A stretch of 64,000 nucleotides of DNA from Oryzias latipes. Taxonomy: Eukaryota > Chordata > Actinopteri > Beloniformes > Adrianichthyidae. Below the pieces are notes generated by a model. That model searched no databases, was not told where the DNA came from, and saw only the letters and a list, made by a program, of their open reading frames with translations. Below are positions 26,050 to 38,900 of this stretch, one piece after another; positions within the stretch are counted from its first letter, which is position 1, and every line of letters begins with the position of its first letter. The stretch spans positions 8,089,261 through 8,153,260 of the forward strand of contig NC_019866.2 in assembly GCF_002234675.1 (NCBI RefSeq), in the 5' to 3' direction. The position numbers and the translations under genes are program-made.

Positions 26050-27900
26050 AAAGAACAGGACTGTATGAGGTTTACTAAGAGGCTTACGTTTGGTTTTGGT
26101 CTGCTTTCCTAAATATCACAGGTCTCCTGGTGATTGGACTCAGTAAATCCGTTGGTTTCTGCTAAATAACAGCGTTTACCCACACAAATATTTACAAAGT
26201 TCAGTAAAGTCAGAGATGTTTGTTTTAAATCTATATTGGCAGACCAAGAACAGAAAACTGACCTTTTTTTTCTTTATCTTGAGAAGATTATACAAATAAA
26301 AAATGGATTTTGCTTATTCTGCTGCACTTCTGGCATGTTTTTTTGTTTTTATTGTTGAGATTTTAGATGAAACCTCCTATAAAATTAATAATGGAAACTA
26401 TACAAAACCTTTTTACACAAGTTGTTATGATCTAATTAATCATTTGTTGCAGTGTGACCTGTATGTCATCTCTTTCCAGACTTCTTCTTTCATGGAATTT
26501 TGTTTTCTGATTAGTCCAATTGCTTTTTGAGTTACTGAGGAAAAAGTATAATTTTTTGATTATAACATCAATGATGAGATAAATAAGTTTACTCAGTGGC
26601 AGGATTTGTGAAGGGCACATGTTTCAGAATACTTTGGTGTAAATGGTCAGTTGAAGTGAATAATTGACCTGCTTATTAACAAAACACCGAAGGACATGTA
26701 AGTATACATTTTGGTTGTTTCAAAGTGCATATTCTTCCTGTAAAATGATGGACTGACTCCATCAAGTTGGCTCCTGGGGAGAAAATCCACAGACTAATGT
26801 TATCACACTAATCTTGTTTCTTCCCGGGCTCTATATTTGGGGACGAGTTAACCGAAGGACATATGGACTGAAAAGATTTTAAAATTATCCCCATGTGGCG
26901 CAGAAGCAACACTCCAGATTTAATTTGCAGCTACAGGATTCAAAGGAGCCAAAAGAAACAAGATCATAAACACTTCTGTGCTCTTTTGTGCCTGTGATTC
27001 AGTGCTGGCTGCAGTCTTTTTTTGGGTACGTCCCTATTGTAGCGTTCTTTGTGCATTCATTTATCTTCCTTTATTTCATCTTCTAGCTTTATAATTCCAG
27101 CTATGATGACAAAAGCTGCCTAAAACGCAGCTCATTTTGCATTTTATGTTTAAAAATAAACTTGCTGTTCTTTAGGATTGTCTTCAAACTAAAAGTAACA
27201 GAACTTAATTGGTTCTCTGTCCAATTAAAGTAAAAAAAATAGGATTTGCAGCTTCTTTCCTCTGAGAAATTAAAAACATCAGTGAATGTTGCACATTACA
27301 CATGAACAATATGAAAATTAAACATGCTTTTCTTTGTTTTAGTATATTGGGAAACAAACATCTGAGTAGGTGATCATAGATAAAACATTGGCTGGGGATG
27401 TTAGTATTATTTCACCAGATGGCAGTGTGATCCTAAAAACATCCTTTCTGATATCAAAGATACTTCCTGTTTAGTTTACTAGTCTCTTTTATTTTTTCCT
27501 AATTTAGTGTCATTTTAAGCAATTCTACAATGGCCCTGTGACTACAATGGATTTTCCTTAAACTAAATATATGTATTTAATAAATGGGACAGAGTAAAAG
27601 GCAAAAGTGAAATGGTTTGTTCTGAAATTGAGCAAAAATAAATGATCATATTATGGCCAAGATTATAAAAAAGTATTGGGGAATGTTTTAATAAATTGTG
27701 TAAATTCCGCTGTTTTAGGAAAACAAAAATATTTTTATATTATAGTATATATTAGAATAAAAACATCTCACCTCATGACCGTCATTGATATATTTTTAAA
27801 AATAAAAGCATTTTTAGGCACAAATTTGTCATAAGGACACAACATTTCGTGTCCTTTTGGCACCCTCTTTTGGTTGGACGTAAAGGGAGTGTAAACAAGC
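26050..27900. other. intergenic, nothing recognised
   Basis: AT-rich DNA without gene, RNA or repeat ends that I can support. Confidence 0.5.
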
Positions 27901-27929
27901 AAAATAAAGAATCCACATTTATCTTCTGT

Positions 27930-28125
27930 ACCTTTTTGTCCTGTGAAGGGATTATGGAGATGCTGGAGCCTATCCCCTCTACTGCAGGGTGAGGGTCGAG
28001 CACAGGTTGGCAGGTTGCAGATCCACACACACATTTCTAAGGGACAGCTTATAATCAACCGATGAAATTGTGGACTGTGGGAGGAATGTGCGCTCAGGCA
28101 GAACAAGCAAACTCCACACAGCTGG
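27930..28125. repeat. teleost interspersed repeat (GGACTGTGGGAGGA... type)
   Basis: The run CTACTGCAGGGTGAGGGTCG, GTGGACTGTGGGAGGAATGT, AACAAGCAAACTCCACACAG belongs to a repeat widespread in fish genomes. A diverged second copy lies at about 45600-45785. Confidence 0.6.
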
Positions 28126-31100
28126 GTTTTGAACCATTGTGGGAAGATTCAAAGTAAAAGTAAAAGTTTGTGTTTGTCACTAGTTTTAAGGATAAACAGC
28201 AGGAGTTCTCCAAATCAGAGAAACTACCACATTTTATGTGCCTATATTCACTGGGAGGATAATTAATAGAGACAATAGATCTTAAAAATAATAGCATTAG
28301 TCAAAAATGTTGTTATCAGATCAAAGCAAATGTGACACAAACTGTTTGTGGAAAGACTTGTGAAAAAGTCTGAGCAGCAACACCATAAGTCTAGATGAGA
28401 CAGAACTCTGTGAAATGCCATCTGGCCCAGTCAGACTGTCAAACAGCCTGATGTCTCTTGTGAAAAATAACATTTTTTTTTTCTTTGTGGATTAAGAGCC
28501 CCTCTCCCAGGAACTCTTGGCCTTTGTAACCCATGATGCATATGCCATGTGGGTGTGGGATCTGCAGTTTACCGCTCCGGGCCTGTGTAAATAGTGCAGC
28601 AATTCCAGACATTGCTGTGAATGGTGGAGGAAGGAAATGTCTATAATCAGGGTAACTTCAACCTTTCCCATAGCAGAGTCAGGAAGCCAATCACTTGCAC
28701 GGAGATGACAGTCGATGAATGGAGGGAGCATTTTGTCTGTCCTGGTTTTTGTCCAAGCGTTTGGTTTCTTTGCTCTTTTTCTCAGCTTTTTAGTGTTTTT
28801 TTTTCGTTTTTCTTGCCAAACTCTGCTGGAGGAATACTGACGATGCACACTTCTCATGTCCGGCATTTTTAGAACACTTAATGTGTTGCTGAAATCTGGA
28901 TTGTGTTCTCACAGCCTGTTTGTCTGACTGTCGGTGGCTCTTGTGGCTGAGGCCATGACTCCACTGTTATTTGTACCTGTTCTTCAAATGAACAAATATT
29001 GTTGCTGATCTTTTTTTGGGGGGTAGCAAAAAAAAAAAGGGAGGGAAAAAAATATTACGTGCAGCAGAATTAGCCAGGGAGAAGCTTTAGAAGCAAAAAT
29101 CTCCACATACAAAGATAATGGGACTGAGATTCAGCAACATTTTCCGCTTTTATTGCACCCATTCTCCACACCACTTGCTTTTGCAGATTTTATTCAACAG
29201 TCCCTGTCTGGCTCGCAGAATAACAGCACCAGTAAAAGCATGCCAGTGAGCAAACAAGAAGCTATTTTTGTCCATGGTTGACCCTTAACCAACCCCCTAC
29301 CACGTTCACTTCTGACTGGGTCCAGCAAAGGTGGGAGGGGGTTTCACTGTGTGTGCCAGTGCTGTGAACAACAGCAACTCGAGGGTTAATTACACTTACA
29401 GGAAAGTCATGCTTGTTGAAATCAGGGAATGCTGGAGGGGAAGTGTGACGGAGCTGCACGCCCTTTTGCTGTTGAGTTACTTCTTCTGAAAGAGTTTTAA
29501 GTGTTGTGGGGAAGTTTGCTTCTTTACCCCAGACTCACGTTGTTTTCATTCTCCCATTAGATGCATTAGCTAAATGTTTAGCTATATTTAGAAAAGGACT
29601 GATTTAGACTCTGGCACTGGATAACATCAGGTGTGTAATCTGTTTTTGCAGAGATTTTCTGTCAGGATCGTTTAAAGCTTTACTTCCATTCGACTCGTCT
29701 ATAACTGCTGATATTTTAAAGTGAAAAGGTCGACTTTGGGTAAACCGTTTCCACTGTTTAGCTTCCAAGGAAACAAATGTTTGGCATTTCCGTTACTTTG
29801 TTACCACTAGTAACAATCCATGTGAACGTTCATTGGCAGCTTTGCCGTACAAGTGGTGCCCCACACCCAGCACATGTAGATGATGGACAATAGAAGGAAG
29901 CAGCAACACCTGGAGACAACCTGTGCAAGCAAAGAGAAAGCAGGCAAAATCCCCAGATGAAAAAAAAAAACGTTTTCACACTCAACCTTGCTGCCAGCTG
30001 TTGGTCAGTACAAAAGAATGTGCAAACACATTTCAAGCAAGCAGCTGATTGGGAGTATTTGGGTATACATCAGTTTTTTTCTGATTATTTCAGTGTGGTT
30101 AAAACTGCCACAAGGCCTGCCTCTTTTAGCCTCTGGTGGCTGCTGCTTTTAGCTTCAAAGGAAAATGGAGGCCTACTGGGATTTCCCTCTGGCTTTCCCA
30201 CCATCTGCAGAGGCCTGCATGGGATTTGATGTTGGGGAGTTCTGCTGAGAGTCTCCTGCAACCTCTTAAGCGCACACAATCTCTTTAAAGATCGTAATAA
30301 ATGCTTGAACCTTTCGTCGCATTTCTTCCAAGTCTGTCGTCTGCCTGTCCATCAAAGGCCGGCAAGCATTCAAACTTTTACACATCGACTGTGTGAAAAT
30401 CAGATCCAGGTGAAACACGTGAGAACTTTGCTGTGAGCTTTGAACCAAAGCTGTTTTGGTGCCACGTTGTTACCAACTTATTTATTGGCTCAACCTATTT
30501 TGCAAAGAGCATTCAAAGAAAAACAGCATTTTTTGGATGGAGCTGTCCGTCATATCCACCCAGCTTACATCTGATCTGGGTGCATAACTGCGCCTAGCTA
30601 ACATAAAATGTGTGTTTTATCCAGCTCCCTGTGAGATACCTCCTGAAACCACCCCAGTAAAAACTTGCAGGAAATAGGACACACTCTGTCTTTAATAGAA
30701 AATATCTGTGAGCTGGAACTACCTGAACTTTATTAAACTGTGACCATCAGCAGTCGTCACAAACAACGGCTCTGATTCATCTAAATTTTTCTGCTTTGAT
30801 TCCCATATTTTGCTTTCAAGGCGATCAAACAGTTTGGGATCTAAGATCTTTATCCAGCAGCAAATCTAAAAAAGTGGATTGAAAAAAGCTGCAACTAGTA
30901 GAAACGCTCAGAGAAATCTGTGGAAAAAGAGTAAATTACTTTAAAAAAATTTTGATTTAAAAAAAAAGGAAACTCTTATGAAACAAGATCTAATAAAATA
31001 CACAGACAGTTTGTAATGTCTTTGTAAGAAAAACAGTGGTTTGCCAGCTCTGTTGCAGTTTCTGCATGACCATGAGTTGCATTTTGTGGCATTTTGAAGA

Positions 31101-32890
31101 GGTCCATGACCCTTTCTGATAAGAAAACCTCAACCTAAAAAGAATAAAATGTCCAAGTTTGGTGGCACAACTGTTTAGAACGCTTTAGAAAAACAAACTT
31201 ATTTTAATGGTTTGTTTGAGGAATGACGAAAGGACTTGGATGGAATTGCCGTTGGAAAAAAAGTGCATGTACAACTTCATTAGCTGCTAAAATCAGATTT
31301 TTCTCTAAGAACTTTATCCGTAGAAAAAGAAGTGATTGTAATTGTTGTTTGATTGACCTGTGTGCAAATAATTGCAACCCAAACAAAGTTCTGCAATATT
31401 TGCAGTTTATTATTTTATGTTCCATTAGCAATTCAAATCCAGTGATAAACATCTGTGAATTATTCTAATCTTTCCTGCTTTGACATATAAAGCCAGATTA
31501 TATGACAAATAGTGGTTTTCAAGATAAAGCAACACAAAAAGTAATGATAACTTTACAAAACTACACCAGAATGCAATTATAAATAGATTACACTGAACTG
31601 ACAAGAATAAATTCTGAATCTTAAAAACATGCTGCAATGGACTCCATAATCATCATATTAAAAAATATGCTTACACTAAAAAAATAAATATGTTAAAAAG
31701 CCAAATAAAATGATTTTAATCACCATTTAATTTAAAAAGATAGTTCAAAATGAAAAATGTTGTCTTTATTTTCTTTAATGAGTTTTTTCATCAAGTTTAT
31801 CCCACTTTCTGACTGTTGTCTACTACTGACTCGTCTATATCTGCAGTTTTTGCAGAAGTCCGTTCATTCTCCCCAACAGTCTTCTGTCTTAAAAGAACAT
31901 TGCAGCACAAGCTTTTTTGTTCTCTCTGTTTGTTCTGGCTGCTGTCTGTAAACAACTGAAAGCCCGTATTTCTGGTGTAAAAACAGAATGAAGCAACAGA
32001 TTAGAGCTATTTTAAGCAGAGTCCGAAAAGAGGTGTTTTGTGTACATTGGATAAATCTGGATAAGCTGTCATCAAATGTGACTCAAGACAAGATGTTTGG
32101 AGTTTTTTTGACTCTTGGGACATTTTCCAGCACAAGAGGATTTGTTGCAGATGTGAGTAAGTCGATTTAAATAGTTTTCTCTTGAAAAATTAATAAAAAC
32201 GTACTTTTCTGTGTGACACGCTGGAAGATGTTTTCCTGAAGCTCTTTCTATCTGCGCATATTTTTCATTAACTTGTTGCTCACCATGTTCAGTCCCAGGA
32301 GTGTGTCACAACATGTTGTGCCTTGTTATCCACGTTTTCTCAATCGATTATTTTCTCCTGTTCCACACATTACTTGATGCCAAATGTGAGCGTTGGGGGT
32401 TCTGAACCCAGCTGTGCCATGCTCCTGAGCATGTTGGGTCCTGCTCTGAGCAGCCTGGGAGTTTACAGTTTGACATCAGCTTCTAAATCATCCCATATCT
32501 CTTTTTTCTTTTTATCTTGAACTTACCACACTTGGTTTTTGTTTTTTTTCTCGTTTCCTGTTTGGGGTCACAGATGTCATCAAAGAAGACATCGAAGCTA
32601 CTTTTTTTGCATCTTTTGCTTGTCTTTCTTCTTTTCTTTAAATGTTTTAGTTTCAAACACAGTTTTGAGACTAATTCAAATAAATGTTGCAATAAAAAGC
32701 ATAATCAGATGCTTGTGTTTACTAAATCTGCAAGATATGCCTCACTTCCCATAGAGGACAACAATGTTCCTCATAAAACTGATTTACTAACAGCTTGTTC
32801 TGATTATTATAGTTAGTTGCTTGTAAATGATTCTCTCCTCTTCAAAGTGAACATCCCTCTGAAGTCCTTTCAGCTCTTTGTGTTGCAGAG
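28126..32890. other. intergenic, upstream of mrtfb; nothing recognised
   Basis: Only frames without splice context or family likeness. A GC-richer stretch at 30100-30260 might be conserved non-coding DNA, but I cannot test this. Confidence 0.45.
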
Positions 32891-32899
32891 AGGGAGGCA

Positions 32900-33101
32900 A
32901 AGGGAGAGGGTTAACTTGTGCAGTTCCCTCCTCCTGACGTCGACTGTGAACTCGCACTCTCCCGCATGCACTACACACGCGCTCACAACCTCACCCGGCT
33001 GAGGTCGACAGAGAGGCGCTGAACACGCTGTGTTTTGCTCAGAGCTGAGTTTGGTCTCCCTCCTTTTCGCCTCCCGTGATCTCCTCTGGCCTCATCGCTC
33101 C
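32900..33101 (+). promoter_or_regulatory. mrtfb: probable mrtfb promoter and 5' UTR
   Basis: The stretch just before the first candidate exon is richer in C, G and CpG than its surroundings, with several CG dinucleotides between 32938 and 33023. No TATA box is evident. This fits a CpG-type promoter for the upstream mrtfb start. The transcription start cannot be placed from sequence alone. Confidence 0.4.
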
Positions 33102-35967
33102 ATGGGACTCCAGACCTGGCCACCAAGCAAGCCACCACTGCCCTCCATGGCCTGCCTTGATGTGGAGACCCCTTCCATCTGCAGGGGTAAATTCAAATCA
33201 GGTGCTTTTTATTTCTATGGGTACAGTTTTAAACTCTCAACAAATGTTTATCTTTGCTGTTGTATGTCTTATAGCCAAGCATCAATTTTTACTCTTTTAC
33301 TGTTTAGATTTATGCACAAAAAAACCACTCCAGAAACTACAATGGGTTGTAGTTTCTGGAGCTCAGGTTGGTTTTGTGTCACATGACATTAGAATGGTTT
33401 CTCCCCTGTGAAATATGTGCTTCTTTGAACTTAAGTAGAATTGTCAGACATGTTGCTCATCAAGATTCTGCTCGTCATTTGAATGCTTTTAATCTTCCAT
33501 TTTGCATTCACCTGCAGCAACAGAGCAGTTATGTTCCCGACGCGAATGCTCTACTGCCGTTTGTCACTCCACTTTGTGTGGTTAATGATGACAAAATGTG
33601 CACAACTGAAAGAAACATTGTTGGGAACAACAACATTAAAGTCACCTTTGAAGAAATGCAGAGACATATTGTGCTTTAGAATTATTAGAGGTTTAAACAT
33701 GATGGTTGGTGTGCTATATTGTTTCCTGCTGTGAAGGACACACCCACTCACCAGGAGGGAAACAACAGATTTCTCCCCCTCTTTTAAGTAGATAATAAGC
33801 TAAACATTTCTAGTTTATCTTGTTTTTATGATCCAATTGTGTTAATAAAAGAAAAGAAAGTTAACTTTGGGGATACAAATGTTTGACTTTTTTCTGAATT
33901 ATTTGTAATGTTTACCATTTGTAAAATCACCAGAACTGCAGATTTATTCTGCTACTAAACCAAACAGTTTATTTTGTGGCTGGTTCTAGTGAATTCTGTT
34001 GAAGAAAGACAAAAAGGATTGGACCGATGACAGACCTCCAGGGATGATTTGTTGAGAACAACGTTGGTATGAGATTAGAGATTACATCAGGAGTGGAGGA
34101 TTCCAGCAGATCCCCCTCTCTGCGTTTCTCCATAACTTCTGTTCATGCTTTGATGCGACTGCAGAGCAGGAGAGACGCTTTGCATCACAGAAAGGTTAGC
34201 CAGGGTTGAAGCAGAAAACAGGAGGACACCGGGCATGAGCTGTGCCCCCATAGGGATGTTCAAATAAAACCCTGCATTTTCTCCTGCTGGTTGAGGGCAG
34301 CTTTGATGTTATTGATATGCGGTTCCACGGACTCATAAAGTCTCTCGCTTGTGGCATTCTTTTCGAGTCACAGTGAATATAAACGTTGAGACCAAGCAAT
34401 GGAAACTTCTCCAAACCTCCTGGTAGGATTGGTCTGACCATCACCCCCCATGGCCCAGAGCCTGTAATGGGAAAACACATCAGGCACAGCATGTTCTCTG
34501 CTCTGCAGATGATGTGAGAGTAGACATGGCCTTCCACCCTTCGCCTCAGCTCTTGTCACTCTGCGTCCCCTGCCCACCACTCCAAGCCCATCAACTTCCC
34601 CTTGACTCAACTGGATATCCCACCCCCTCAGCAGCCCCCAACTTTCACGTTTCCCAGGCCTTGTTCTCACAGCTGCCCAGTTTATTTTTGCTCCAGTGAG
34701 TCACAGAGGCCTGCTCATACGCCTTTCCCAGGAGAGTCGAGCAGGTCTGTGTTTGGAGCTGGTCTGTGTGTGTGAAGACTAGATCTAGCTGAGCTGACGG
34801 CGGTGACGGTGAGATGTCGTTCACGCCGCCAGCTCATTTGTCAAGCACCGCCCTCTCTGCTCTCAATGGTATTCCACACCAAAAACAAGCCCACGCTCAC
34901 TTGTTTGGAAATGTTTAAACTGGGGTCTTACTACAGTTTACATTTTTGGTTAAATGTCACAAAGTGTCCAAACACTGCATGCAGAGCTCGGATGAAAAAC
35001 TGAAGAATTTCTCTTGGAGGATGGTCCCATCTTTGATGTCTAACATGAACGCTCACTGCTCATCCATCCAAAGAAAGATTCTAAAACAATTGGAGAAGCA
35101 GTCACGACGGACTTGACCGGCTTGGAGTTGACTCATAATCATGACTGCAGCCCTGATATCCATCCTCTCACAGATGTTTATATTCTGTTCTGTTCTGTTC
35201 TTACCTTGTTCTCTGCATTTGGAACCCACAGATATTACCTATCATTAGAAGGGCTCTGAGCCAGTCAGCCTGGTCTGGTACTCTCAACATCTATCCTTTA
35301 AAACCATAGAGGAAGTGAGCAGGATGTCTGTGGTTGAGAGCTTGGTTAGCATCAACCCTGCAGGGCAGCACGTTGATGGAGAAATAATAAGTATTTTTGT
35401 TTCATTTGAGGCCTCGCAGGTTTCAGAGTTTGAAGCCACAGAAAGCGATGACTCGGTCCAGAAGGTTCTGAATGGTAAATGTTGAACTTCAACCTCCGTG
35501 TTTCTGCTGTCTCACAGTCCTGCAGCTGTGTTTGCAGCAGAGGAGAAGTCGGGAGCAGCTCGTGGAGCAAGGCATCATGCCACGTGAGTCTTCCTACTTA
35601 CCACAGTCTTGTTTGCCTTGAATATATGACAATTACAAAGACAAAAAAAATAAAGAAAATCCCCTTTTGTTATATATTTCTACTATTCTTTGGCCTCTTC
35701 ACCCTGCCATTTTTAAATAACACACACATGAAACGCTCTATGATTGCACTTTAATATGACTTTTACACGTAACATTTTTATGCCAGCGTTCCCTCATTTT
35801 ATTTATAAATAATATTCCATGTTAAATATGAAACACGTGTGAGCTGATTGCGCAGAGACAGCTCTTCCATCATCTGTCAAGGGGGGTGTAGATTGAATTC
35901 ACTCTCGCTCTAAATCAACTTTTTGTGTAAGACCAAGAAAAAAATGATAGGATTCCAGAAACCTCCT

Positions 35968-35998
<31 letters not shown>

Positions 35999-38900
35999 GG
36001 GGCTTATTTGTGGTTGTTTTCCTTCTCCTGTCTCCACACGGTCACATGAGTCAGGGACCGGGCCGTCAGCGCAGGTCATTCACCCCCTCCATGATGCGGC
36101 CAAGCATGGCCGTCACACAAACTACCAAAGTGGAACATTCTCCAGCTCAGCACGCTGCTTCTCCTACACAAATGCGGTTTAGGCAATAAGCAGGAATGTT
36201 TTGCTTTGCTCCTCAGGCACGCTCCTGAGAGCCCCCACCACCACTAGCTGGTGGGTCGTTAAACCAAACAAAAACCTTTCTATCATTCGTGAGACGGTGG
36301 TGAGCCAGAGGCTGGAGGCAGGATGAGTTTATCCTGAGTGATCAAAGAGTAACTCACTGAGGGGATAATCTCTTTGTTTGAGTCAGGAGAGCTGACGTTT
36401 CCTGCTCACAGTTTTGCTTTCAGACTAAAACTCCAGCTTTTTACACTTAAATTTAAGCACTTGTCAACTATAGATTTGGAAACTCACAACATTCATTTTA
36501 CTCTGCGTTAATCTGGGTTTCTCCCTTTGCAGCTCTAAAATCACCTGCTGCCTTTCATGAACAGATTCGCAATCTGGAGAGAGCCCGAGTAAGACAACAG
36601 CGATCACCATGTCTGACTTCTCTTTTTATAGAATATGTTCATAAAATAGTAAGAAATGTTTCTGTTTTTGCACAGACTGGGAACTTCCTGAAGCACAAAC
36701 TCTGCAGCAGACCAGAGCGCTCTGAATTGGTCCGTATGCACATCCTGCAAGGTAATCCCTCCGTCTGCTCTTACTGCCTGATAGCACCTCGATAAGCCGA
36801 ATGATTAATGTGCTTATTGGTATGTCTGCTCTTATTATCAACAATCTTATAACAGCATAAATGTATTTGTGCATAAGAGGCTGCTGGAGAAGTCTGGCTG
36901 AGCCTGCTGTGAGTCAGGGTGACAAACCGGTCCAGGGTCTGATGGATGCTGAGCAGATCAGCGATGAACATCCTCTTTGTGTTTATCAGAGACGCAGGCA
37001 GAGCCCTCCCTGCAGGCCACACAGATGAAGCTGAAGAGAGCCAGGCTGGCTGACGATCTCAACGAAAAAATTGCTAAGAGGCCTGGACCTCTGGAGCTGG
37101 TCGAGAAGAAAATCCTGCCTGTTGACTCTGTTATTGAGGAGCTCATCGATGGTAGATGCTTATCCTCTTCCCCCCTCATTTCAAAGTCACGATTTAACTA
37201 AAACAAACCAGCAGAATATTCCATCAATTCACTTTTGAAAAATGCTACAAACTTCTAAAACATAAGTTGTACAAAGGAAAAGTTTCTTAGATGTTTTTGA
37301 GCTCAGATCTCCCTCAATATATTTGGACATCAAGACCGCCTCACAAGTCAATTTATGGTTATTTAATTTCTTGTGTTTTTTTTTTTTTTTTTTTGTATTT
37401 AAAGGTGCTTCTATACTTTTCTGATGTTGGTCTCACAGGTAATGAGGCAGATTGCTCTCAGACGTTGCCTGCCTCAGATGTTTACAGCTTTGATGAAGAC
37501 AGCGGTGATGCAGTTTCGCCACTGCAGTCTAACAGCCAACCGTCACCGCGCTCACATGCTTCCCCATCAGAGTCCGAAGGGGCAGAGGCCACGTCTGTCC
37601 TCAAAGCTCCCACACAAGTATGTATAAAAGAAAAAAAAACGAACAAAACATCAACTTTTTTCTTGCAAAAAATGAAGTTGTCTTGGCAGATCTTGATTTT
37701 GAAGGATAATTTTTAATTATTTCTCATTGGAATGGAATTGGAATTGGAACATACAATTAAACTTTAAATCTGTTTTAATTTGCCTTTTCTTGGTTTTCTA
37801 GCACTCAGTTCTAAGCCCCAAAGCCACCACAGATGTAGTCAACACCAAGCAACAGAGCAACCAGCAACCCCGTCTGTCCAACACCAACTCTCCGTCAGGT
37901 CCAGTTCTTGTAAAAGTAAGGCTTTATTCTTTAGGATGGATTCAGATTGTGCACAATCAGCTGATAGGACTGCGATATGTGACTTGTGGTGCTTCTTTTT
38001 CGGCTTAATTGACTGGTTGTGTGCTTTCTGTTATGGCTTTTTCCTGAAGACATTCTTCCAGATAAGATGTCAAAGGCTGCACTTTGTCAAAGTTAAAGTC
38101 ACATTAGTTTCGTGGGGCGTCTTTCAGCCGAGTCAAACTGGGGGCGAACAGCAATTTCTGAGCAAATCCGTTTGTCATCCAAAGATCTGACTGACCTTCT
38201 TCACTTAAGCTTCATGCAATCTAAACTAAAAATCAAAGAGTGGGAGTCAAAAAACAACAAGCTCATTTATCAGAACCCTGTCTTTTTCTCAGAATAACAC
38301 TCCTCCTTATGGAACGCTTCAGGGGAATAAATTTGACAAACTGGAGGCTGCCTGCTTGTTCGACTCAGCCTGAGTTTCTGGTTTCATACCTGCAGTAAAA
38401 CCCGTTGCCCCTGCGCTGAAACATTTTGCGTGCACTACATCCTGTGACAGCAGGAGGTAGAACAAAAAGAATCGTGTTGCCACTACCCATTTCCTCATCC
38501 TCCTGCTTTCGCTGGGTATCACACTAACATTTCAAAGCCTTGCAATGTTGGTGCTGGCAATGCAAACTGCATTTTCAGTGGCCTGAGATCTCAAACAGTG
38601 GCTAAATTATCCTCAAAAGGTTTTTACATTTTTGTTTTCTGTGTTTTGCTCTGCAGCAAAGCTTGGCCAGGCTACCAGCTGACAAAACCCGGGGCAAGAA
38701 AAGCAAAGAGCCCAGGCCGCGGGTGAAAAAACTGAAGTACCATCAGTATATTCCCCCTGACCAGAAGCAGGAGCACAATGAAGTGCAGATGGACTCCTCT
38801 TATGCTCGTCTCCTGCAGCAGCAGCAGCAGTTCCTGCAACTCCAGATCCTGAGCCAGCAGCAGCAGTACAGCTACCAAACCAGCCGGCCTGCTTTGATCC

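Larger units (their letters stand above)
33187..35517. other. mrtfb: first intron of mrtfb
   Basis: About 2.3 kb holding a perfect 15-bp hairpin (33328-33361) and the candidate alternative exon (35324-35474). Frames on the minus strand at 34196-34670 have no support. Confidence 0.5.

Noticed and set aside
28100-28145. tRNA B-box-like GGTTTTGAACC
   Set aside because: No matching A box or cloverleaf around it; it belongs to the interspersed repeat at 27.9-28.1 kb.
34196-34670. Overlapping minus-strand ORFs in mrtfb intron 1
   Set aside because: No domain, no splice signals that keep phase, and no similarity to known proteins.
35923-36189. Glycine-rich ORFs across the poly-G run
   Set aside because: They exist only because of the G25 tract and lie in an mrtfb intron.
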